DNA of 64,000 bases from positions 1-64,000 of the forward strand of contig NZ_LMTZ01000035.1 in NCBI RefSeq assembly GCF_001456025.1. The letters run 5' to 3'. Below are positions 9,630 through 18,397 of this stretch, one piece after another. The notes beneath the pieces were generated by a model. The model had not been told where the DNA came from and made no database searches. It saw only the letters and a list, made by a program, of their open reading frames with translations. The DNA comes from Mastigocoleus testarum BC008. GTDB lineage: Bacteria > Cyanobacteriota > Cyanobacteriia > Cyanobacteriales > Nostocaceae. The position numbers and the translations under genes were made by a program. The first letter of the stretch is position 1. Every line of letters begins with the position of its first letter.

Positions 9630-10505
9630 ATGTCACAAGAAAAGCCAAATCCACAACCGCCACAATCACGATCAAATCCAGAACTGGAAGACAATTATTC
9701 AGAGGATCGAGAACCATTTTTGGGTCAGACAATTAATCCGTCACCAACACCTAGCGTTCTTGAAAAACTCCAGTCGATTTGGAATAGTGCTTTAGTTAAA
9801 ATTCGTTCCCTCTTACCAGAAAATATAGCTTCAAAGTTGTCAGACCGGGCTTTAACAGGAATTGTTATCGCGATCGCTTTCCTGGTTGTCGGTATAAGTG
9901 TAAATACTTTTAGTCCCAAGTCCAAGGCGATCGCAACTGCTCCGACCCCAGAACAAGTTTCTGATTCCCAAATAACTCCAAAAACAGAATCAGTTACATC
10001 GGTCGCACCACCCGAACAACAAATCGCCCAATCTCCACTTCCAACAGAACAAAGTGAATCAGAGTTAAAAAATACGAATTTACAAACTCCAAAAGCTCCA
10101 TCTTCTCTAGCACAAGAAAAAACTTCCTCCAATTCAGACGAAAAGCAAACTATAAAAAAACAACAAGTTACTGCACCATTAACCCTGGAACAAAAATTAT
10201 TCACGATAATTGAAAATCAAATTACAGAAGCGATCACTAGTCTGCATGAAGATACACAAATTGAAACTTTTTCTAGTAATCCCATTGATGCTGTCCGAGT
10301 TGACTTTGCTAGTAGTACCCTTAGCTTGAAAATTAGTGATGATTGGTATTCTCTCACCCATCCGGACCAAGATAAACTTGCAGCAGAAATCCTAGAACGC
10401 TCCAAAGAGCTTGATTTTGTCCACCTAGAAATTACTGATTCCAAAAATAAGCTGATAGCGCGTAACCCTGTTGTGGGAAGTAAAATGATTATTCTCAAAA
10501 GGTAG
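9630..10505 (+). CDS. Membrane-anchored protein of unknown function
   Basis: This 291-residue protein has three parts: a Pro/Ser/Glu-rich cytoplasmic N-terminus; one transmembrane helix at about residues 74-95 (TGIVIAIAFLVVGISV); and a Gln/Ser/Pro/Thr-rich linker leading to a compact C-terminal domain from about residue 185 (LTLEQKLFTIIENQI onward). The C-terminal domain mixes helices and strands and contains DDWYSLTHPDQDKLAAEI. I recognise it only as the style of many conserved cyanobacterial hypothetical proteins. It is divergent from the phosphoesterase gene, with about 125 bp for both promoters. Confidence 0.65.
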   Translation: MSQEKPNPQPPQSRSNPELEDNYSEDREPFLGQTINPSPTPSVLEKLQSIWNSALVKIRSLLPENIASKLSDRALTGIVIAIAFLVVGISVNTFSPKSKAIATAPTPEQVSDSQITPKTESVTSVAPPEQQIAQSPLPTEQSESELKNTNLQTPKAPSSLAQEKTSSNSDEKQTIKKQQVTAPLTLEQKLFTIIENQITEAITSLHEDTQIETFSSNPIDAVRVDFASSTLSLKISDDWYSLTHPDQDKLAAEILERSKELDFVHLEITDSKNKLIARNPVVGSKMIILKR

Positions 10506-10807
10506 AAATCAGGTGTCATTGGTAGAACTACAAACAGTTCTCAATAAGTTCAGTAGATTAAAAATCATGTAGAGACGCGGCATGCCGCGTCTGTCATAAA
10601 TTATTATTAATATGCAATTTATTTATTAAAGTGCTTTTGCACTACTTTGCCTTTGTTGACTGTCATTGAGTAAAAACTAAATTCTATGCAGAAAAATCCT
10701 CACTGTCGTTACTTAAGTGAGGAAATTCCTGCTTGAATTTTTGATTTGCGATCGCCTCACAACTTTTCACGCAACTCAATCTTGAACAACTCAACAAAGG
10801 AATTTGA
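10506..10807. other. Intergenic region with a 20-bp perfect palindrome
   Basis: The gap contains AGACGCGGCATGCCGCGTCT (10573-10592), a perfect palindrome preceded by GTAGAG. This gives it the GTAGAGACG start shared with the repeats at 3908 and 51311. It may be a small dispersed repeat or a terminator for the gene ending at 10505. Nothing else is seen. Confidence 0.6.
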
Positions 10808-11359
10808 ATGCAATTCAACCCACTTTTTACAGGAAAATTGCTACGCCTTGCTGCACCCCAATCTGAAGATAATGAGTATTTTGCTCGTTGGTCTAATGAT
10901 GACGAATATCTGCGCTTAGCAGATAATGACCCTGCAAAACCAATGACACCCGAAGATTAGAATCAATTTGAATCTTCTGTTTTGAAATCGCCAAATTCCT
11001 ATAATTTTCGCCTCCGTACCCTTACAGATGATATTCTCATTGGAAGTGTTGGCTTATTTGAAATTCAATGGACGCATCAGAACGCTTCTATGGGTATTGC
11101 TATTGGCGATCCGGCTTACTGGAATAAAGGTTACGGTACTGATGCAATGAAATTGATTCTAGGATATGGGTTTCGGGAACTGAATCTTTATCGTATCAGT
11201 TCAACGACAATCGCTTATAATTTTCGTGCGATGAAAGCACATGAAAAAGTAGGATTTCGGCGTGAAGGGTTACAAAGAAATAGCATCAAACGTGAAGGGC
11301 AACGTTTTCACCTCATTTACTACGGGATTTTACGTACAGAATGGGTAAAATATAGCTAG
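10808..11359 (+). pseudogene. GNAT (RimJ/RimL-type) acetyltransferase interrupted by an amber codon
   Basis: An ATG at 10808 opens a frame beginning MQFNPLFTGKLLRLAAP, which is stopped by TAG at 10958-10960. The same frame then continues unbroken to 11359. Joined, it would encode about 183 residues with GNAT features: an FRLRTL strand, GSVGLF, the acetyl-CoA loop region DPAYWNKGYGTDAM, and AMKAHEKVGFRREG. These are the motifs of RimJ/RimL N-acyltransferases. The single in-frame stop removes the first 50 codons from the rest, so the gene is probably inactive unless read through. A shorter product starting at an internal TTG (10982) would lack the first strands. Confidence 0.75.
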
Positions 11360-12374
11360 AAATCTATGAGAAAAAATCACACCATGTTCGCCACTTAAAA
11401 TATCTGGATCTACTCAAGCCCTCCATTTTGTTGGAGGGTTTAGGAAGAGCAAAATCTTAAAAATCTAGAATTGTGGTTTTTGTAATACTCCCAGACTTTC
11501 AATGAGTAGATCCCTGAATTTTATTCTCAATTTATTATATTTATCTGCTTATCTTTTGTAACCATAAATTTTTCAAATACCTTATTCAATAGCAGATAAT
11601 GTTCTTTTAATTTTCTCAGGATTTTCTAATAATGCTCTCAGAATTTTTGAATAGTTATTATTTACAATAATTATTGTAATTATTTTGTTGACTGTTTTTT
11701 GATATTATTTATTTCGTTTAACTTAAGTATCTCTTCCTCGTAAATAGTCCATTATCGTTATTTGTCTCAATACTAAATCTATCGGTAGATGCCATTAGAG
11801 GTAAATCAAGATTATTTTAAGTAGTTAAGTTATATGTGAAATTTAACGAAAAGACTACAAAAAGACTAAGCATTCAGCTAGTAACATGATCTAACCATTT
11901 AATATTCAATTGCGAGCAGATAAATGCCTATCCTAACAGTATTTCTCAGCGAAATAAATCACAATTATCTCTATATAGCCCTCTTTAATAATAAGCTGTG
12001 AGGAAATTTAAGATAATTTTATTCGGACAGAGATATTATTAATGTGGTTTAATTAGCACAAAGCTTTTATCTACATAATCAAGCATCTTTTTATTTATTT
12101 AAAGCCTAAATGATTCCAAGTACCTATGGGTACTAACTCTTTTTATACTATCTATCTCAATTAAATTGGGTGTGGCTCTTTTAGAAATACAAATTAAGTC
12201 TCGAAATTAGTATATTTTGGCTTGAACCGTGAGACACAGCGTAGCCGAACACGCTTAAAGAAATATATTCTCGAAGTGCTGGTGCTTTCCCCGCAAGGGA
12301 AAGTCATCGTTAGAGATTTCATTTATTGGAAGTCTCTAAAACTTTTGTTGTAAAGTTCCCTAATTACCAAAGCT
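11360..12374. other. One-kilobase AT-rich intergenic region
   Basis: I see no credible gene in about 1 kb. A terminator-like hairpin, CCCTCCA/TGGAGGG, lies at 11419-11438. The last 40 bases before the next start resemble the sequence in front of the second GAF gene (15060-15100), so the tandem duplication includes some upstream DNA. Confidence 0.5.
11417..11440 (+). terminator. Hairpin, possible terminator
   Basis: The arms are CCCTCCA and TGGAGGG with a six-base loop. The trailing T-run is short. It lies about 60 bp after the acetyltransferase pseudogene. Confidence 0.35.
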
Positions 12375-14750
12375 ATGCAGTTAAGTTCACAGAAGCTAAA
12401 AAAACAACTGGATTTCTTCACCAAGGATTTTAAAGATGAGCCAGAAAAACAAAAAGTACTGGCGAGCATAATTCAGAAGATTCTGGAGCCAATGGATTTT
12501 AACGCAACTTTTGAAACAGTTGTTGCTCAAGTACGACAGTTGCTCAATGCCGATCGGGTGGGTATTTTTCGATTCAGTTCTGAAAATGACTGGGAAGGAA
12601 CATTTGTTTTTGAAGATGTTGGAACAGGTTGGGATTCAATACTAGGAGAAAAAATCCAGGATCGCTGTTTTGGAGAAAAATTTGCTGCTGATTATTCCCA
12701 AGCAAGAAAACAGGTAATTACGGATATTTATGCACCACAGGTAAACGATTGTTATGTAGAGATACTGGGCAAATTCCAAGTTAAAGCTAATTTGGTAATT
12801 CCTCTAATTAGAGACAAGCAATTATGGGGTTTAGTATGTGTTCATCAATGTAGTAGCACTCGTGAATGGAAACCTTCTGAAATCAAATTTGTGAGCACAA
12901 TTGCTAAGCTTTTGAGAGTTGTAATTGAAAAGCTTGATCGGATTGACAAGACAGACTTAATTAAAAATCTGGATTATATGAAGCAGCGCCAAAGGATTAT
13001 CCTTGGGGTTGTTGAAAAAATACACCAGTCACTTGATATTAAAACAATTTTATCAATAACAACACTAGAGGTTCGGGAACTCCTGGAAGTAGATCGCGTT
13101 GGTATTTTTCAGTTTAATCCTGATTGGAGTGGTAATTTTGTTGCTGAATCGTTTGAACAACCTTGGGTTCCCTTGATTGACATGTCCTATCCAATTAAAG
13201 ATACTTCTCTGCAAGAGACTCAGGGGGGACGCTACAGGAATAATGAGACTTTTGCTATTAATGATATTTATCAAGCTGGACTTACTGATTGTCATATAGG
13301 TTTATTAGAGCAATTTCAAGCTAAAGCCTTTGCGATCGCTCCAATTTTAATAGGGGATAAACTTTGGGGATTAATAGCCGCATATCAAAATTCTTCATCT
13401 AGAAATTGGCAAACAGATGAAATTGAACTGTTAGCCCAAATTGGTTCCCAGGTAGCTGTGGCATTAAGTCACCACGAATCATTAGCCAAGACCTGGTATC
13501 AGTTTGAACAACAAAAGGCATTAATTCTTGCGATCGCCCGAATGAGGCAATCTGTAAATTTAGAAAATATTTTCCAGACTACTGTTGTCGAAGTCCGTCA
13601 GCTACTCAAAGCAGACCGAGTAGCTATATTCCGTTTCGATCCAGGAAATCAATGGGAAGGAGAAGTAATCCACGAAGATGTGGCTTTGGGTTTTAACTCA
13701 ACCCTCAAAGATAAAGTTTACGACCACTGTTTCGCCCAAAACTATGTACCACTCTATCGCCAAAATCGAGTCAGTACAATTTCAGATATTTACCAACAGG
13801 ACTTCAAACAATGCTACATACAAATGTTAGAAAGATTTCAGGTGCGTGCCAATTGTGTCGCACCCTTAATCAAAGAGGGTGAACTATGGGGTTTACTGTG
13901 CATTCACCAAAGCGAAATTACTAATCCGATTAACTTTATTGTTGAGAACCTCACTGATGTAAGTAAATGCACCCAAAATCTGTTTGAAATCACCAACCTT
14001 TACCAGCATACTTACCCCGAAGCATCACCAGCCATCGAACAGCGAATTCAAGAGCTTGATGCAGATCTGCAAAACAAAGATTTATACGAAACTCTCAAAT
14101 CAATGAGAATTGGAGCAAAGCAGGTTGGTCAAACTTTAGGGTTACTGGAAAAATTCTCCCGTCCAGATCGAGCCGAACAGAAGTTAGCAGACATCACCGA
14201 AGAATTGGATAATACTCTACTTCTGTTGGAACATCGATTGAAAGCTAATGACAAATATCCAGGAATTGAGGTTGTGAAGAAATATGACACACTGCCATTA
14301 GTCGAATGTTATCCAGACCTATTAAACCAAGTATTTATAAAGATTTTGCTCCATCACATTGATGCTTTAAAGAAAAAATTTGTGGACATTTCCCAACAAT
14401 ACTTAAAATCATCAACTCAATCTCCTCATGTACCTCTATTTATCTGGGTTACGACTCAAACGATTGACAACAAAATTAGTATTAAATTTACTGATAATAG
14501 TGAGGGTATGACGGAATTACAGCGTTCTTTTGTTTTTGAACCTGAACCAATTTCTAAAACAAAAGAAATTCCTCAAAAAACAGAGTTGAACTTAGCTATT
14601 TGTCATCAAATTGTGGTGGAAAAACATCAAGGTGAACTTAAATGTTTTTCTCAATTAGGTCAGGGAACAGAATTTTTGATTCAAATTCCCACTACATCAA
14701 CTACTGCTATAGAATACTCTCCAAATTCCAAAATGTTTTTGAGTAAATAA
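12375..14750 (+). CDS. Multi-GAF kinase-like protein with internal deletion
   Basis: This 791-residue cytoplasmic protein has three GAF domains, at about residues 30-190, 210-370 and 385-515. A shortened histidine-kinase-like C-terminus follows. Each GAF carries a DRVxIF strand and an xLWGLxxxHQ strand, the style of cyanobacterial phytochrome-related GAFs, but no clear chromophore cysteine context is evident. Compared with its neighbour at 15101, it runs straight from the third GAF (LLCIHQ) into SEITNPINF, so about 225 codons (the fourth GAF and linker) are missing in frame. The ATP-binding domain keeps ICHQIVVEKHQGEL, but DNSEGM replaces the usual DNGxGI. Confidence 0.8.
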   Translation: MQLSSQKLKKQLDFFTKDFKDEPEKQKVLASIIQKILEPMDFNATFETVVAQVRQLLNADRVGIFRFSSENDWEGTFVFEDVGTGWDSILGEKIQDRCFGEKFAADYSQARKQVITDIYAPQVNDCYVEILGKFQVKANLVIPLIRDKQLWGLVCVHQCSSTREWKPSEIKFVSTIAKLLRVVIEKLDRIDKTDLIKNLDYMKQRQRIILGVVEKIHQSLDIKTILSITTLEVRELLEVDRVGIFQFNPDWSGNFVAESFEQPWVPLIDMSYPIKDTSLQETQGGRYRNNETFAINDIYQAGLTDCHIGLLEQFQAKAFAIAPILIGDKLWGLIAAYQNSSSRNWQTDEIELLAQIGSQVAVALSHHESLAKTWYQFEQQKALILAIARMRQSVNLENIFQTTVVEVRQLLKADRVAIFRFDPGNQWEGEVIHEDVALGFNSTLKDKVYDHCFAQNYVPLYRQNRVSTISDIYQQDFKQCYIQMLERFQVRANCVAPLIKEGELWGLLCIHQSEITNPINFIVENLTDVSKCTQNLFEITNLYQHTYPEASPAIEQRIQELDADLQNKDLYETLKSMRIGAKQVGQTLGLLEKFSRPDRAEQKLADITEELDNTLLLLEHRLKANDKYPGIEVVKKYDTLPLVECYPDLLNQVFIKILLHHIDALKKKFVDISQQYLKSSTQSPHVPLFIWVTTQTIDNKISIKFTDNSEGMTELQRSFVFEPEPISKTKEIPQKTELNLAICHQIVVEKHQGELKCFSQLGQGTEFLIQIPTTSTTAIEYSPNSKMFLSK

Positions 14751-15100
14751 CGTAAATAATAGAGAGTAATGAATGATATCAATTTCGATAAAATCAGATA
14801 AACTAATAAATTAGCCTGAAAAACATAACTCCCTGCGCTTATATTTTGCACCCAGCATAGTAAAGGCTGTGTTTAACTTTAACTACATAAGTCACAAGTA
14901 TTAGTAGTTACAAACAAAAAATATTTCTATGTGCGTACATCCTGGCAAAAACAAACCTTAAGGCTCGCGCAAGTATTTTATTTCTTTGAACACCTAAATT
15001 ATTGCAAGTACGCATATTTACTGGCAGTTTTTATTCTGTTTGACTCGAGAAAATTTGATTATAAAAACCTTCGTTGTAAAGTTCCCTAGTTATCAAAGCC
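14751..15100. other. Intergenic region between the GAF paralogues
   Basis: This 350-bp stretch contains no ORF I can support. Its last 35 bases (GTTGTAAAGTTCCCTA and on) match the sequence before the first paralogue, which marks the left edge of the duplicated unit. Confidence 0.5.
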
Positions 15101-18100
15101 ATGCAATTAATTTCACAAAAACTAAAAAAAGAACTGGATTTCTTCAGCAATGATTTTAAAGATGAGCCAGAACAACAAAAAATACTGGCGAGAATAATTG
15201 AGGAAATTCGGCAAGCAACAGATTTGAACAAAACCTTTGAAACAATTGTTGCCCAAGTACGACAGTTGCTTAATGCTGATCGGGTGGGTATTTTCCAATT
15301 TGTTCCTGAAAATGACTGGGAAGGAACATTTGTTTTTGAAGACGTTGGAACAGGCTGGGATTCAATACTAGGAGAAAAAATCCAGGATCGCTGTATCGGA
15401 GGAAAATTGGCTGCTGATTATTCCCAAGCTAGAGTACAAGCGATTACGGATATTTATGCACCACAGGTAAATGATTGTTATGCACAAATGCTGTGCAAAT
15501 TCCAAGTTAAAGCTAATTTGGTAATTCCTCTAATTAGAGATAAGCAATTATGGGGTCTAGTATGCGTTCATCAATGTAGTAACACTCGTGAGTGGAAAGG
15601 TTGTGAAATAAAACTTGTTCTCACAATTGCTAAGCTTTTAAGAGTTACAATTGAAAAGCTTGATCGGATTGAAAAGGCAGATTTGGCTCAAAAGCTGGAT
15701 CGGGTAAAGCAGCGCCACAAAATTATTCTTGAAGCTATTGAAAAAATACGCCAGTCACTTGATATTAAAACAATCTTATCAACAACAACACTACAAGCTC
15801 GACAACTTCTGGAAGTAGATCGGGTTGCTATCTTTAAATTCAATCCTGATTGGAGTGGTAATTTTGTTGCTGAATCATTTGAACAACCTTGGACACCTTT
15901 AATTGGAGTCGTTCCTGTAATTCATGACACTTTTCTTCAAGAAACTCAGGGGGGACGCTACGCTAATCAGGAAACTTTCGTAGTCGATGATATTTATCAA
16001 GCCGGACTTAGTGATTGTCATATAGGTTTATTAGAGCAATTTCAAGCTAAAGCCTTTGTGATCGCTCCGATTTTACAGAGCAATAAGCTTTGGGGATTAA
16101 TAGCTGCATATCAAAATTCTTCTTCTAGACATTGGCAAACAGATGAAATTGAACTGTTAGCCCAAATTACTTCCCAGGTAGCTGTAGCGTTAAGCCACAA
16201 CGAACTATTAGGTAATACCCAGTACCAAGTAGAACAGCAAAAAGCATTAATTCGTACACTCGCTCGAATGAGGAAGTCTGTAAATTTAGAAAATATCTTC
16301 CAGACTACTGTTGTCGAAGTCCGTCAGCTACTTAAAGTAGACCGAGTAGCTATATTCCGTTTCGATCCAGGAAATCAATGGGAAGGAGAAGTAATCTATG
16401 AAGATGTGGCTTTGGGTTTTAAATCAACCCTCAAAGATAAAGTTTATGACCACTGTTTTGCGCAAAACTATGTACCAATCTATCGCCAAAATCGAGTCAG
16501 TACGATTTCAGATATTTACCAACAGGATTTCAAAGAATGCTACGTACAAATGTTAGAAAGATTTCAGGTGCGTGCCAATTGTATCGCACCCCTAATCAAA
16601 GAGGGTGAACTATGGGGTTTATTGTGCATTCATCAATGTGACAAACCTCGAGAGTGGGAATCTTCTGATATTGACTTCGTGTATCAAATTGCCGAAAAAT
16701 TAGGAGTAGCATTAACGCAAGATGCTCATAGTGAAAAAGTTCACAATGACATGAAAGTAAAAGCTGCGGAAGCCGAACAAGCGGTGGAACAGCAAAAGTT
16801 ATTAGCGGTAACTATAGATAAAATACGTCGGTCTCTCGATATCCAAACTATTTTGGAAACTAGTACCCAAGAAGTACGAGAACTACTTAATGTTGACAGA
16901 GTTTCTATCTATCGCTTTGACTCAGATTGGAAAGGTGAATTCGTCGCAGATTCCTTTAAAGATGGTTTGCAGCCCCAAGTAAAGACACAAGCAGTTATGA
17001 TGCCAGCATTTGTAAATGCAAATCAGAATGGCAATTTACCACGTAACGAAATTTTTGCTCCCATTTCTCAAGGTGAAAAATTGTGGGGATTATTAATAGC
17101 TCATCAACACTCCTACCCACGTCATTGGAAAGAACATGAAATTGACTTACTCAATCAAGTTGGAGTGCAACTGGGAGTTGGGATTGAGCAAGGAGAATTA
17201 CTCCAACACAGTAAAGATCGAACTGCAGAAATTAGCAAAACTTTTGAAGAAATCAAGCAAACTCAGGAATACTTAATCCAGGGTGAGAAAATGGACAATC
17301 TGGCACATTTGCTTGGTGGTATTCTCAGCGAAATTACTAATCCGATTAACTTTATTGTTGAGAACCTCACTGATGTAAGTAAATGCACCCAAAATCTGTT
17401 TGAAATCACCAATCTTTACCAGCATACTTACCCCGAAGCATCACCAGCCATCGAACGGCGAATTCAAGAGCTTGATGCAGATCTGCAAAACAAAGATTTA
17501 TACGAAACTCTCAAATCAATGAGAATTGGAGCAAAGCAGGTTGGTCAAACTTTAGGGTTACTGGAAAAATTCTCCCGTCCAGATCGAGCCGAACAGAAGT
17601 TAGCAGACATCACCGAAGAATTGGATAATACTCTACTTCTGTTGGAACATCGATTGAAAGCTAATGACAAATATCCAGGAATTGAGGTTGTGAAGAAATA
17701 TGACACACTGCCATTAGTCGAATGTTATCCAGACCTATTAAACCAAGTATTTATAAAAATTTTGCTCCATCACATTGATGCTTTAAAGAAAAAATTTGTG
17801 AACATTTCCCAACAATACTTAAAACCATCAACTCAATCTCCTTATATACCTCTATTTATCTGGATTACAACTCAAATTATTGACAACAAAATTAGTATTA
17901 AATTTACTGATAATAGTGAGGGTATGACGGAATTAAATCGTTCTCAGGTTTTTGAACCAATTTCTAAAACAAAAGAAATTCCTCAAAAAACAGGATTGAA
18001 CTTAGCTATTTGTCATCAAATTGTGGTGGAAAAACACCAAGGTGAACTTAAATGCTTTTCTCAATTAGGTCAGGGAACAGAATTTTTGATTCAAATTCCT

Positions 18101-18151
18101 ACTACACCAACTACGGCTATAGAATACTCCCAAACTTCTAAAGTATTTTGA
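15101..18151 (+). CDS. Four-GAF protein with a degenerate histidine kinase module
   Basis: The 1016-residue protein has four GAF domains, at about residues 30-190, 210-370, 385-545 and 565-705. A coiled linker, a dimerisation region and an HATPase-like domain follow. The H-box is written GGILSEITNPINF, where active relatives read AHEINNP, so the phospho-accepting histidine is replaced by serine. The N-box reads ILLHHIDAL instead of LLNNAIDAL, and the G1 box reads DNSEGM. The module probably signals by conformation rather than by autophosphorylation, if it signals at all. The last 800 bp are almost identical to the upstream paralogue while the first half is more diverged. Confidence 0.82.
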   Translation: MQLISQKLKKELDFFSNDFKDEPEQQKILARIIEEIRQATDLNKTFETIVAQVRQLLNADRVGIFQFVPENDWEGTFVFEDVGTGWDSILGEKIQDRCIGGKLAADYSQARVQAITDIYAPQVNDCYAQMLCKFQVKANLVIPLIRDKQLWGLVCVHQCSNTREWKGCEIKLVLTIAKLLRVTIEKLDRIEKADLAQKLDRVKQRHKIILEAIEKIRQSLDIKTILSTTTLQARQLLEVDRVAIFKFNPDWSGNFVAESFEQPWTPLIGVVPVIHDTFLQETQGGRYANQETFVVDDIYQAGLSDCHIGLLEQFQAKAFVIAPILQSNKLWGLIAAYQNSSSRHWQTDEIELLAQITSQVAVALSHNELLGNTQYQVEQQKALIRTLARMRKSVNLENIFQTTVVEVRQLLKVDRVAIFRFDPGNQWEGEVIYEDVALGFKSTLKDKVYDHCFAQNYVPIYRQNRVSTISDIYQQDFKECYVQMLERFQVRANCIAPLIKEGELWGLLCIHQCDKPREWESSDIDFVYQIAEKLGVALTQDAHSEKVHNDMKVKAAEAEQAVEQQKLLAVTIDKIRRSLDIQTILETSTQEVRELLNVDRVSIYRFDSDWKGEFVADSFKDGLQPQVKTQAVMMPAFVNANQNGNLPRNEIFAPISQGEKLWGLLIAHQHSYPRHWKEHEIDLLNQVGVQLGVGIEQGELLQHSKDRTAEISKTFEEIKQTQEYLIQGEKMDNLAHLLGGILSEITNPINFIVENLTDVSKCTQNLFEITNLYQHTYPEASPAIERRIQELDADLQNKDLYETLKSMRIGAKQVGQTLGLLEKFSRPDRAEQKLADITEELDNTLLLLEHRLKANDKYPGIEVVKKYDTLPLVECYPDLLNQVFIKILLHHIDALKKKFVNISQQYLKPSTQSPYIPLFIWITTQIIDNKISIKFTDNSEGMTELNRSQVFEPISKTKEIPQKTGLNLAICHQIVVEKHQGELKCFSQLGQGTEFLIQIPTTPTTAIEYSQTSKVF

Positions 18152-18397
18152 GTCAGGGGTAGCCTTAGTAAATAGGCTAACGCCAAACAATAGAAACTTA
18201 CAAAGAGTCAGAGCTTCTAAAACTTAGTTCCCAAGCTGAGCCCATTCGTAATAATTTAAAGAAAAATTATTTTTGTCAAAAGTAATTAATCTATATAGTA
18301 CTAATGGACTGAGTCTGGGAACCAGAAACAAGAGTAATAAGGTTTTAATTGAGAATTGTGTAACTCAAAAAATTTTTAAAAATTACCAATCCCCAAA

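Noticed and set aside
9725..10519. Two minus-strand frames of 159 and 100 codons
   Set aside because: They are antisense shadows of the membrane-anchored protein gene, with Cys/Ser-rich translations typical of reversed coding DNA.
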